Part shown: positions 1 to 7,187 of the stretch, piece after piece
Position numbering within the stretch: position 1 is the stretch's first letter
How the letters are laid out: every line of letters begins with the position of its first letter
Assembly: GCA_963728855.1 (NCBI GenBank)
Contig: CAVSLN010000007.1
Coordinates: 806,001-870,000, forward strand
Direction: 5' to 3'
DNA: 64,000 nt
DNA from: AC-43 sp963728855
Lineage (GTDB): Bacteria; Actinomycetota; Actinomycetes; Mycobacteriales; Micromonosporaceae
The notes under the pieces: generated by a model
The model's database searches: none
What the model was told of the DNA's origin: nothing
What the model saw: only the letters and a program-made list of their open reading frames with translations
Translations under genes and position numbers: made by a program

Positions 1-861
1 GACGTGGTTGACGTGGGTGTGGATGGCGAGGTTCACGCCCTGCCGCGCGGCCGTACGGGCGACCCGCTCCAGCCCCTCCACGACGTCGGCCTGCAGCCAG
101 TGCTGCGGCAGCCCCATCAGTGCCTTGGTGGCCAGCCGGATGTCGCGGATGGTCTCGATGCCGAGCAGGCGCATGAGGAACGACTCGAGGTTGCGCCACG
201 GCACGTTGGCCACGTCGCCGCCGGAGACCACGACGTCCCGTACGCCGGGGTGCCCGGCCAGGTAGGCGACCATCGCGTCGTACCGGTCGACAGGCTTGAG
301 GGTGAGCTTGAGCTTGTCCACCGCCGGTGTGGAGTTGCCGACCAGGTCCATGCGCGTGCAGTGGCCGCAGTACTGCGGGCAGGTGGACAGCAGCTCGGCG
401 AGCACCTTGGTCGGGTACCGGTGGGTCAGCCCCTCGGCGACCCACATGTCGTGCTCGTGCAGCGAGTCGCGGGTGGCGTACGGGTGCGACGGCCACCGCG
501 GCTCCCGGTCCGACGCCACCGGGATCATGTACCGGCGCACCGGGTCGGCGTAGAAGCTCGCCGTGTCCGGCTGGCGGTCCGGGACCATCGTGTTGATCAT
601 CTGTGGCGGTACGAGCATCGACATCGTGGCCAGCCGCTGCTGGTCGGCGTCGAGGTCGGCGTAGAAGTCCGCGCCGACCAGGTCGCCGAGCACGTCGCGC
701 AGCTGACGGGCGTTCTTGACACAGTGCGCGCGCTGCCACTGGGCCGACTCCCACTGCTCCCGGGTCACCCCTCGCCACCCGGGCAAGCGGGTCCAGTCGG
801 GCTCGACGAACTCCCGGCGGCGGTACTCGTACGGCTGTCCCGCGATGCGTCCCTCGGCCAC
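1..861 (-). CDS. kamA: Lysine 2,3-aminomutase (KamA family), 3' part cut by window edge
   Basis: Radical SAM, PLP-dependent enzyme that converts L-lysine to beta-lysine, the first step of lysine fermentation. The visible 287 codons show the cluster motif CPQYCGHCTR (Cys161, Cys165, Cys168 from the chosen start), which is CxxxCxxC, then a conserved VVVSGGDVANVPW stretch and an LATKALMGLPQHW stretch typical of the KamA barrel. The C-terminal part with the PLP lysine lies beyond base 1. I chose GTG at 861 because GGAGG lies four bases upstream; an in-frame GTG at 885 has no ribosome site. It is divergent from kdd and the kamDE-kal genes, which supports the lysine assignment over the related glutamate or arginine mutases. 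Regulation probably comes from the 110-base intergenic region. Confidence 0.93.
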   Translation of the reverse strand, partial: MAEGRIAGQPYEYRRREFVEPDWTRLPGWRGVTREQWESAQWQRAHCVKNARQLRDVLGDLVGADFYADLDADQQRLATMSMLVPPQMINTMVPDRQPDTASFYADPVRRYMIPVASDREPRWPSHPYATRDSLHEHDMWVAEGLTHRYPTKVLAELLSTCPQYCGHCTRMDLVGNSTPAVDKLKLTLKPVDRYDAMVAYLAGHPGVRDVVVSGGDVANVPWRNLESFLMRLLGIETIRDIRLATKALMGLPQHWLQADVVEGLERVARTAARQGVNLAIHTHVNHV

Positions 862-975
862 GCTGCCTCCGCCTACTTCCTGCACTAGACTCGCTACGTT
901 ACTGGAATATCTCCCGCGAAAGAACTATCCTGCCGTAAGTCTTCCTGCCGCACCTCCCCTGAGAGGGGTCAACCC

Positions 976-2178
976 ATGACCTCGCCCGTCGGCCTGCACC
1001 GGGTGCTCGACCCGGCCGGAGTGCTGCCCCAGGCAGCCGTACGGCTGGACAACGCACCGGAGATCGGCGTCGACGAGGTACGGATCCGGGTCGAGCGGCT
1101 CAACCTGGACGCGGCCAGCTTCCGGCAGCTCACGACCAAGCACGGCGGGGACGGGGCGGCCGTACGCGCGGAGGTGCTGGGCATCATCGCGACCCGGGGC
1201 AAGATGCAGAACCCGGTGACCGGCTCCGGCGGGATGCTCATCGGCACGGTCGACGACGTGGGCCCGGAGTCGCCGCTCGGGCTCAGGCCGGGCGACCGGG
1301 TGGCCACGCTGGTGTCGTTGACGCTCACCCCGTTGCTGGTCACCGACGCGCTGGCCCGGTGGGACGGGCTCGGCGAGCAGGTGCCGTGCGCGGGGTACGC
1401 GATCCTGTTCGCCCGCTCCGTCGCGGCCGTGCTGCCCGAAGACCTCGACGCGGAGCTGGCGCTTTCCGTACTGGACGTGTGTGGCGCGCCGGCACTGACC
1501 GACCGGGTGGTGAGGCGCTACGCGCGGGGCGCCGACGGGGTGGAGCGCCGGGCGACCGTCGCGGTGATCGGTGGGGCGGGCAAGAGCGGGTCGCTGTCGC
1601 TGGCCGCCGCGCGCCGGGCGGGGGCGGTACGCACGGTTGGCGTGGTGCCGACCGGGGCGCAGGCGGTACGGCTGCGCGCGACGGGCCTGGCGGACACGGT
1701 CGCGGTGGCCGACGCGCGGGACCCGGTGGCGCTGGCCGGGGCCGTCGGCGAGCCCGTCGACGTGACCGTGGTGTGCGTGGACGTGCCGGGCTGCGAGCAC
1801 GGCGCGATCCTGGCCACGGCCGCCGGCGGTACCGTCGTCTTCTTCAGCATGGCCACCTCGTTCGCCGCGGCGGCGCTGGGCGCGGAGGGTCTCGCGGCCG
1901 ACGTGACCATGCTGATCGGCAACGGGTACCTGCCCGGCCACGCCGACTACGCGCTGGACCTGGTGCGGTCCGAACCCGGGGTGCGGGCGCTGTTCGAGGC
2001 GCGCCTAGCCGCGCAGCTTGCCGGAGCGGCTACCAGCCAGCCATCAGCCGCGCAGCTTGCCGGAGCGGCTACCAGCCAGCCATCTGCCGCGCAGCTCCTC
2101 GCAGCGGCTACCGCAAGCCGATCAGCCGCCGGTAGGTACCCTCCGCGACGCCGCGGCCACGGCAGACTGAGGCCATGA
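976..2178 (+). CDS. kdd: L-erythro-3,5-diaminohexanoate dehydrogenase
   Basis: NAD-dependent dehydrogenase that oxidises 3,5-diaminohexanoate, the KamDE product, to 5-amino-3-oxohexanoate. The protein of 400 residues has a nucleotide-binding core (VAVIGGAGKSGSLSLAAARR near residue 195) followed by VTVVCVDVPGCEHGA and VVFFSMATSFAAAALGAEG, as in characterised Kdd enzymes. Those are usually about 340-350 residues; here roughly 50 extra residues at the C-terminus come from three 39-base in-frame repeats followed by a basic Arg/Pro tail. The start is ATG 976 behind GAGAGGGG. The stop overlaps the start of the next gene (ATGA), so the genes should be translationally coupled. The core call is firm; the tail is probably a non-essential insertion. 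Confidence 0.9.
   Translation: MTSPVGLHRVLDPAGVLPQAAVRLDNAPEIGVDEVRIRVERLNLDAASFRQLTTKHGGDGAAVRAEVLGIIATRGKMQNPVTGSGGMLIGTVDDVGPESPLGLRPGDRVATLVSLTLTPLLVTDALARWDGLGEQVPCAGYAILFARSVAAVLPEDLDAELALSVLDVCGAPALTDRVVRRYARGADGVERRATVAVIGGAGKSGSLSLAAARRAGAVRTVGVVPTGAQAVRLRATGLADTVAVADARDPVALAGAVGEPVDVTVVCVDVPGCEHGAILATAAGGTVVFFSMATSFAAAALGAEGLAADVTMLIGNGYLPGHADYALDLVRSEPGVRALFEARLAAQLAGAATSQPSAAQLAGAATSQPSAAQLLAAATASRSAAGRYPPRRRGHGRLRP
2011..2127 (+). repeat. Three 39-bp in-frame tandem repeats at the 3' end of kdd
   Basis: Units at 2011-2049, 2050-2088 and 2089-2127. The first two differ at one base; the third is diverged. Each encodes an Ala/Gln-rich 13-residue unit (AAQLAGAATSQPS). The period is a multiple of three, so the reading frame stays open. 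It looks like a mobile short repeat captured at the gene end. Confidence 0.9.
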
Positions 2179-3746
2179 CCTCGACCACCCTGTACCGCAA
2201 CGGGCGCGTACACAGCCCCGCCGACCCTCGCGCCACCGCGCTGCTCGTCGACGGCGGCCGGGTCGGCTGGCTCGGCGAGAATGCCGACGCGCCGTCCGCC
2301 GATCGGATCGTGGACCTGGCCGGCCGGCTGGTCACGCCGGCTTTCGTGGACGCGCACGTGCACACCACCACGACCGGGATCGCGCTGCTGGGCCTGGACC
2401 TGTCGCAGGCGCGCTCGGCCACCGACGTACTCGACCGGCTCGCCGGGCACGCGGTCGGCCTGCCGGCCGACGCACTGGTGGTCGGGCACGGCTGGGACGA
2501 GTCGCGCTGGCCGATCCCGCGACCGCCGACGGCGGCCGAACTGGAGCGGGCGGCCGGTGGCCGGCGGGCGTACCTGTCGCGCGCCGACGTGCACTCCGCC
2601 GTCGTGTCCACTCCGCTGCTGCCCGCCGCGCCGCCGGACTCGCCCGGCTGGGACGCCTCCGGCTGGCTGCGCCGGGAGGCCCACCACGCGGTACGGCAGG
2701 TCGCGCTGCGCTCGGTCGGGCCGGCTCAACGTACCGCCGCGCAGCGGGCCGCCCTGTGCCGGGCCGCGTCGCTCGGGATCGCGGCGGTGCACGAGTGCGG
2801 CGGTCCGACGACGTCCAGCGAGGACGACTTCACCGGCCTGCTCGCACTGTCCGGCCAGGGCCTGCCCGAGGTGTACGGGTACTGGGGCGAGCTGGGCGCC
2901 GCCGCCAAGGCCCGGGAGCTGGGCGCGGTCGGGGCGGGCGGGGACCTGTTCGCCGACGGTGCGCTCGGCTCGCAGACGGCGCACCTGCGCGTGCCGTACG
3001 AGGACATCGCCGCCGACGGCGCGGCCGTGGGCCGCTCCTCCCGTGAGGATCAGGGCCGCGGGCACGGGTACCTCACCGCCGAGCAGGTCGGCGCACACAT
3101 CGTCGAGTGCACGGAGCTGGGCGTACAGGGCGGGTTCCACGCGATCGGGGACCGCGCGATCGCGACCGTACTGGCGGGGTTCGGGCTCGCGGCGGCGAAG
3201 GTGGGCGTGGACCGGCTGCGCGATGCCCGGCACCGCATCGAGCACCTGGAGATCATCGACAAGCAGCTGATCGCTGGGCTGGTCTCGTTCGGGGTGGTGG
3301 CGAGCGTTCAGCCGGCGTTCGACCGGCTGTGGGGCGGCGAGGACCAGATGTACGCCCGGCGGCTCGGGGTGGCCCGTTCGCTGGCCTCGAACCCGTTCTC
3401 GGCGCTGGCCGGGGTCGGGGTGACGCTGGCGTTCGGCTCGGACTCGCCGGTGACGCCGCTGGACCCGTGGGGCACCGTACGGGCGGCGCTGCGCCACCAC
3501 AACCCGGTGCACCGGCTCGGTCTGCGTACCGCGTTCGCGGCGCACACACGGGGCGGGTGGCGGGCGGTACACCGGGACGAGGACGGGGTACTGGCGCCCG
3601 GCGCGCCGGCCACGTTCGCGGTCTGGGACGTACCGGCCATGCCGACCCTGATGCCGACCGAGCCCGATGAGCCCGACCCGCCGCTGCCGTCCTGCCGCCT
3701 GACGGTCCTGCGCGGCGAAGTGATCTACGACTCGGAGTCGACGTGA
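2175..3746 (+). CDS. Amidohydrolase of the YtcJ-like family
   Basis: Metal-dependent hydrolase of the amidohydrolase superfamily, 523 residues, the usual length for YtcJ/NfdA-like proteins. Visible signatures are the metal-binding VDAHVH near residue 59, GGFHAIGDRAI near 318, RIEHLEII near 355, and FGSDSPVTPLDPW near 418, which carries the catalytic Asp. The substrate cannot be read from sequence. It starts at ATG 2175 overlapping the kdd stop and sits between kdd and kamD, so it is co-transcribed with the lysine-fermentation genes. It might hydrolyse an N-acyl lysine derivative or an amide by-product, but that is inference only. It is not part of the clostridial kam clusters I know. Confidence 0.85.
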   Translation: MTSTTLYRNGRVHSPADPRATALLVDGGRVGWLGENADAPSADRIVDLAGRLVTPAFVDAHVHTTTTGIALLGLDLSQARSATDVLDRLAGHAVGLPADALVVGHGWDESRWPIPRPPTAAELERAAGGRRAYLSRADVHSAVVSTPLLPAAPPDSPGWDASGWLRREAHHAVRQVALRSVGPAQRTAAQRAALCRAASLGIAAVHECGGPTTSSEDDFTGLLALSGQGLPEVYGYWGELGAAAKARELGAVGAGGDLFADGALGSQTAHLRVPYEDIAADGAAVGRSSREDQGRGHGYLTAEQVGAHIVECTELGVQGGFHAIGDRAIATVLAGFGLAAAKVGVDRLRDARHRIEHLEIIDKQLIAGLVSFGVVASVQPAFDRLWGGEDQMYARRLGVARSLASNPFSALAGVGVTLAFGSDSPVTPLDPWGTVRAALRHHNPVHRLGLRTAFAAHTRGGWRAVHRDEDGVLAPGAPATFAVWDVPAMPTLMPTEPDEPDPPLPSCRLTVLRGEVIYDSEST

Positions 3747-3868
3747 GCAGTGCAGCGCCGCGGCGTCCGGTGGCGCGAGACGCGCCGACGGAGCCGCTCG
3801 CGCGGAACGTGTCGGCGCGGGCGCCACACCAGGGCGCGTAGCGAGCCAACGAAGGGCGGTGCGGTGAC

Positions 3869-5491
3869 GTGAGTGGAAAGTTAGCTCTTGATCCGGAGCA
3901 GGTACGCCGGGCGCGGAGCCTCGCGCGGCGGGCCGGCCGACCGGTGGTTGACCTCGCCCGCGGCCACACGACCGTGGCGGTGGAGCGGGCCGTGCTGCGC
4001 CTGGCCGGCGTGACGGGCGCCGACCCGGACGGCATCCCGTGGGTGAACCGTCTCGTCGACGCCGTCGTGGCGGACGTGGGGCTGGGGCACGGGGTGGCCG
4101 TACCCGTGTTCCACGCTCTGGCGACCTCGGGCGCCCACGACCTGACGCTGCTCGCGCAGAAGGCGGCGGCCGGTTCGGTCCGGTTCACGCTGCCCGCCGG
4201 GCGCGACGCGACCGCCGCCCGCCGGGCCGCGCGTCGCTCGGTCGCTGAGGGGATCAAACGGATCGACCGGCGTAAGGCCGAGCGCGAGCGGCTCGTCAAG
4301 CGGTACGGCGACCCGGGCCAACGGCCGTGGATCTACCTCATCGTCGCGACCGGGGACATCTACGAGGACATCCCGCAGGCCCAGGCGGCCGCGCGGGCCG
4401 GCGCCGACGTGATCGCGGTGATCCGCTCCACCGGTCAGTCGCTGCTGGACTACGTGCCCGAGGGCCCGACCCGGGAGGGCTTCGCCGGCACGTACGCCAC
4501 CCAGGAGAACTTCCGCCTGATGCGCGCCGCGCTCGACGAGTCGTCCAAGGAGCTGGGCCGGTACGTCCGGCTGACCAACTACGCCAGCGGCCTGTGCATG
4601 CCCGAGATCGCCACCCTGGCCGGCCTGGAGCGGCTGGACATGATGCTCAACGACTGCATGTACGGCATCCTGTTCCGCGACATCAACCCGATCCGTACGT
4701 TCGTCGACCAGCGCTTCTCCCGGCAGGTCCACGCCCGGGCCGGGATCATCATCAACACCGGCGAGGACAACTACCTCACCACCGCCGACGCGGTCGAGGC
4801 GGCGCACACGGTGACCGTCAGCCAGCTGCTCAACGAGTACTTCGCGCACGAGGCGGGTCTGGCCGACTGGCAGCTCGGGCTGGGCCACGCGTTCGAGATC
4901 AACCCGGACCTGCCCGAGTCCTTCCGGCTGGAGCTGGCGCACGCGCTGCTGGCCCGGGAGCTGTTCCCCGACGCCCCGCTGAAGTGGATGCCGCCGACCC
5001 GGCACATGACCGGGGACGTGTTCCGCGGCAACCTGCTCGACGGCTTCTTCAACCTCGTTGGCACGCTGACCGGCCAGGGCATCCTGCTGGTCGGCATGAT
5101 GACCGAGGCGGTGGTCACCCCGTGGCTGTCCGACCGGGACATCGCGCTGCAGAACGTCCGGTACGTGCTGGGCGCCTGCGGTGGGCTGCACGAGGACTTC
5201 GTACCGGCGCCGGGCGGGTTCATCCAGCGGCGCGCGCACCAGGTGCTCGGTGAGTCGGTCGAGCTGCTGGAGCGGATCGTCGACAGTGGTGATGCCGCCG
5301 ACCCGCGCGCTCCCGGCGGTGCTCATGCCGCCGACCCGCGCGCTCCCGGCGGTGGCCTGCTGAGCGCGATCGCCGACGGTACGTTCGGGATCATGAAGCG
5401 CCCGGCCGACCGTGGCAAGGGCCTGGACGGCGTGGCCCGGCACGAGGACGACTACTACAACCCCGCCACCGAGATCCTGGAGTCGGCGTGA
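3869..5491 (+). CDS. kamD: Lysine 5,6-aminomutase alpha subunit
   Basis: Large subunit of the adenosylcobalamin- and PLP-dependent mutase that moves the terminal amino group of beta-lysine to give 3,5-diaminohexanoate. The 540-residue product fits the family (about 510-520) once a 22-residue repeat insert near residue 475 is allowed for. Conserved stretches include IYLIVATGDIYEDIPQA, MLNDCMYGILFRDINP, IINTGEDNYLTTADAVE and MTGDVFRGNLLDGFFNLVG. The start is GTG 3869. About 120 bases separate it from the amidohydrolase gene, so an internal promoter is possible. Its stop overlaps the kamE start (GTGA), matching the need for equal subunit synthesis. Confidence 0.94.
   Translation: MSGKLALDPEQVRRARSLARRAGRPVVDLARGHTTVAVERAVLRLAGVTGADPDGIPWVNRLVDAVVADVGLGHGVAVPVFHALATSGAHDLTLLAQKAAAGSVRFTLPAGRDATAARRAARRSVAEGIKRIDRRKAERERLVKRYGDPGQRPWIYLIVATGDIYEDIPQAQAAARAGADVIAVIRSTGQSLLDYVPEGPTREGFAGTYATQENFRLMRAALDESSKELGRYVRLTNYASGLCMPEIATLAGLERLDMMLNDCMYGILFRDINPIRTFVDQRFSRQVHARAGIIINTGEDNYLTTADAVEAAHTVTVSQLLNEYFAHEAGLADWQLGLGHAFEINPDLPESFRLELAHALLARELFPDAPLKWMPPTRHMTGDVFRGNLLDGFFNLVGTLTGQGILLVGMMTEAVVTPWLSDRDIALQNVRYVLGACGGLHEDFVPAPGGFIQRRAHQVLGESVELLERIVDSGDAADPRAPGGAHAADPRAPGGGLLSAIADGTFGIMKRPADRGKGLDGVARHEDDYYNPATEILESA
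5292..5354 (+). repeat. Two 30-bp direct repeats at 33-bp spacing inside kamD
   Basis: Identical 30-base units at 5292-5321 and 5325-5354, three bases apart, encode ADPRAPGG twice. They extend a loop in the C-terminal third of KamD without breaking the frame. Like the kdd repeats they look like short-repeat expansion tolerated in a surface loop. Confidence 0.9.
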
Positions 5492-6240
5492 GTACGATCG
5501 TGCGCCCGTACGGGGACACCACGGGCGACGGGATGGTGCAGCTGTCGTTCACGCTGCCCGTACCGGCGGACAAGCGGGCCGAGGGCGCGGCGCTGCAGCT
5601 GGCCGGCAAGATGGGCCTCGACCCGGCGATGGTGGTGCACCGCAGGCCGATGGGCGAGGGCTTCACCTTCTTCGTCCTGTACGGGCGGGTGCGCCATCTC
5701 GTTGACCTGTCCCAGGTCCGGGTCGTCGAGCGGGACTTCCCGCTGCTCGGCGCGAAGGAGATCAACACGCTGGTCAGGCAGCGGCTGCGGCGCAGGCTCG
5801 TGGTGGTCGGGGCGTGCATCGGTACCGACGCGCACACCGTGGGCATCGACGCGATCCTCAACGTGAAGGGGATAGCCGGGGAGAAGGGCCTGGAGTACTA
5901 CCGGGAGCTGCGGGTGGTGAACCTGGGCGCGCAGGTATCGGTACCGGACCTGGTGGAGCGGGCCACGGCGGAGCGGGCGGACGCCGTCCTGGTGTCCCAG
6001 GTCGTGACCCAGCGCGATGCTCACTTGCATAACGCCAGGGAGATGTCCGCGGCGTTCCGGGAGGCGCTGCCGGCGCAGCGCCGGCCGCTGCTGGTGGTGG
6101 GCGGGCCGCGGTTCGACGAGCTGGCCGCCGCGGAGCTGGGGGTGGACCGGATCTTCGGGAGGGGTACGACCCCGCGCGAGGTCGCCAGCTACCTGGTCCA
6201 CGCGCTGGTCGTCCAACGGCAGGAAGGGAAGGCCGCGTGA
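5488..6240 (+). CDS. kamE: Lysine 5,6-aminomutase beta subunit, B12-binding
   Basis: Small subunit of lysine 5,6-aminomutase, 250 residues, carrying the Rossmann B12 domain. The base-off/His-on motif DxHxxG is D114-A-H116-T-V-G119. K127 in NVKG matches the position of the PLP-binding lysine (Lys144) known in the clostridial enzyme. The NLGAQVSVPDLVERA and VLVSQVVTQRDAHLHN stretches are also conserved. It starts with GTG overlapping the kamD stop, and its own stop overlaps the kal start, so kamD-kamE-kal is one coupled unit. All visible key residues are present, so the mutase should be active if cobalamin is available. Confidence 0.95.
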   Translation: MSTIVRPYGDTTGDGMVQLSFTLPVPADKRAEGAALQLAGKMGLDPAMVVHRRPMGEGFTFFVLYGRVRHLVDLSQVRVVERDFPLLGAKEINTLVRQRLRRRLVVVGACIGTDAHTVGIDAILNVKGIAGEKGLEYYRELRVVNLGAQVSVPDLVERATAERADAVLVSQVVTQRDAHLHNAREMSAAFREALPAQRRPLLVVGGPRFDELAAAELGVDRIFGRGTTPREVASYLVHALVVQRQEGKAA

Positions 6241-6611
6241 GCGTCGGCTTGACCGTGACCCATCGGCGGTACGTGCCCTACTCCCACGCGCACTACGCCG
6301 GCAACATGGTCGACGGCGCGTACGCGCTGGGCCTGTTCGGCGACGTGGCCACCGAGGTGTGCATCCGTACCGACGGCGACGAGGGCCTGTTCGCGTCCTA
6401 CTCGGACGTGCAGTTCGTGGCGCCGATCCGGGCCGGTGACGTGGTGGAGGTGACCGCGCAGGTGACCCGGGTCGGCAACCGTAGCCGTACCCTCGAGTTC
6501 TCCTGTGCCGTGGTGTGCCGGGGCCGGCCGGACCAGAGCGAGTCCTCGGCCGAGGTGCTGGACCCGCCGATCGTGGCGGTCGTCGCCACCGGGACCGTGG
6601 TCGTCCCGTGA
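6237..6611 (+). CDS. kal: 3-aminobutyryl-CoA ammonia-lyase (hotdog fold)
   Basis: Small hotdog-fold enzyme that removes ammonia from L-3-aminobutyryl-CoA to give crotonyl-CoA, the last lysine-specific step of the pathway. The product has 124 residues, close to the usual 126-128. The N-terminal VTHRRYVPYSHAHYAGNMVDGA and the central SDVQFVAPIRAGDVVEV block match Kal rather than general acyl-CoA thioesterases. The start is GTG 6237 inside the kamE stop. The 3-keto-5-aminohexanoate cleavage enzyme (Kce), which would supply its substrate, is not in the window and may lie beyond kamA. Confidence 0.88.
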   Translation: MSVGLTVTHRRYVPYSHAHYAGNMVDGAYALGLFGDVATEVCIRTDGDEGLFASYSDVQFVAPIRAGDVVEVTAQVTRVGNRSRTLEFSCAVVCRGRPDQSESSAEVLDPPIVAVVATGTVVVP

Positions 6612-6742
6612 GCCCTGCGTCGTGAGCCTGGTGGCGTGTGCCGATCCCGGCTACTCAAAGTGCCGCTGACCTTGCAGAACGCGGTCGGCAAAGACACGCC
6701 TGTACGACACGCCGGTCAAGTTGATCGATAGCCGGACTCCCG

Positions 6743-6773
6743 TTGACAGCGTCCCGGGTGGGGCGCGTAGTGT
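6743..6773 (+). promoter_or_regulatory. Promoter-like TTGACA ... TAGTGT
   Basis: TTGACA at 6743-6748 and TAGTGT at 6768-6773 with a 19-base spacer, in an otherwise GC-rich stretch. The consensus -35 is unusually good for this genome, and no gene follows closely. Spacing is slightly long for the housekeeping sigma factor. Confidence 0.45.
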
Positions 6774-7048
6774 CATGGGGTCCTACTTCAGGCAGCGGCT
6801 GTTGTTCGTTCAGTCCTTCCGTCCGCTGGCCGTCGGCGGCCAACCCGGCCGCCGAACTCGGCCAGGTCCAGTGGGCGGGGGTCGGCGGGGCGTCGGCGAA
6901 CCAGCGGTCGTATCGGTGGTTAGGGCAGGGGGGTTACGCGCGGCCAGTAGACAACGGGCGGCAGCGGGCAGCCAGCTCGCGTCCGGTCGGTCCGAAGGTC
7001 GTCGGGGATCGTAGTCTGCCGCACCGGCCGGGAAGGGCCTGGGAGCAC

Positions 7049-7074
7049 GGGGCGCGGCCAGTTGGTCGCGCCCC
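7049..7074 (+). terminator. Hairpin upstream of lnt
   Basis: An 11-bp GC stem (GGGGCGCGGCC pairing with GGTCGCGCCCC, one G-U wobble) with a four-base loop and no clear T run. It could end a transcript from the 6743 promoter. Confidence 0.45.
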
Positions 7075-7187
7075 GATTCCGTGTCCGGCACCGCCGCCGA
7101 ACGGCAACCCCTCCCGCCGTTCGGCGCCACTTTCCACCAGAATGGTGCAAGGGTCGCCGCCCGGGCGCCCGTACGAGGGGTGAGCCG

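Larger units (their letters stand above)
6612..7187. other. 576-bp non-coding interval between kal and lnt
   Basis: I see no convincing protein gene here: the open frames are short, Arg/Gly-rich and have no ribosome site. It holds a promoter-like element at 6743-6773 and a strong hairpin at 7049-7074 on the same strand, which would frame a roughly 270-300 nucleotide transcript. That makes a small RNA possible. It does not resemble tmRNA, RNase P RNA or SRP RNA in any stretch I recognise. Confidence 0.5.

Noticed and set aside
4..888. Long open frame on the plus strand over the kamA region
   Set aside because: It is antisense to kamA, whose minus-strand translation has an intact radical SAM motif; the plus-strand product is low-complexity His/Val/Arg-rich.
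6743..7183. Possible small proteins between kal and lnt
   Set aside because: No ribosome sites, Arg/Gly/Pro-rich composition typical of random frames in GC-rich DNA.
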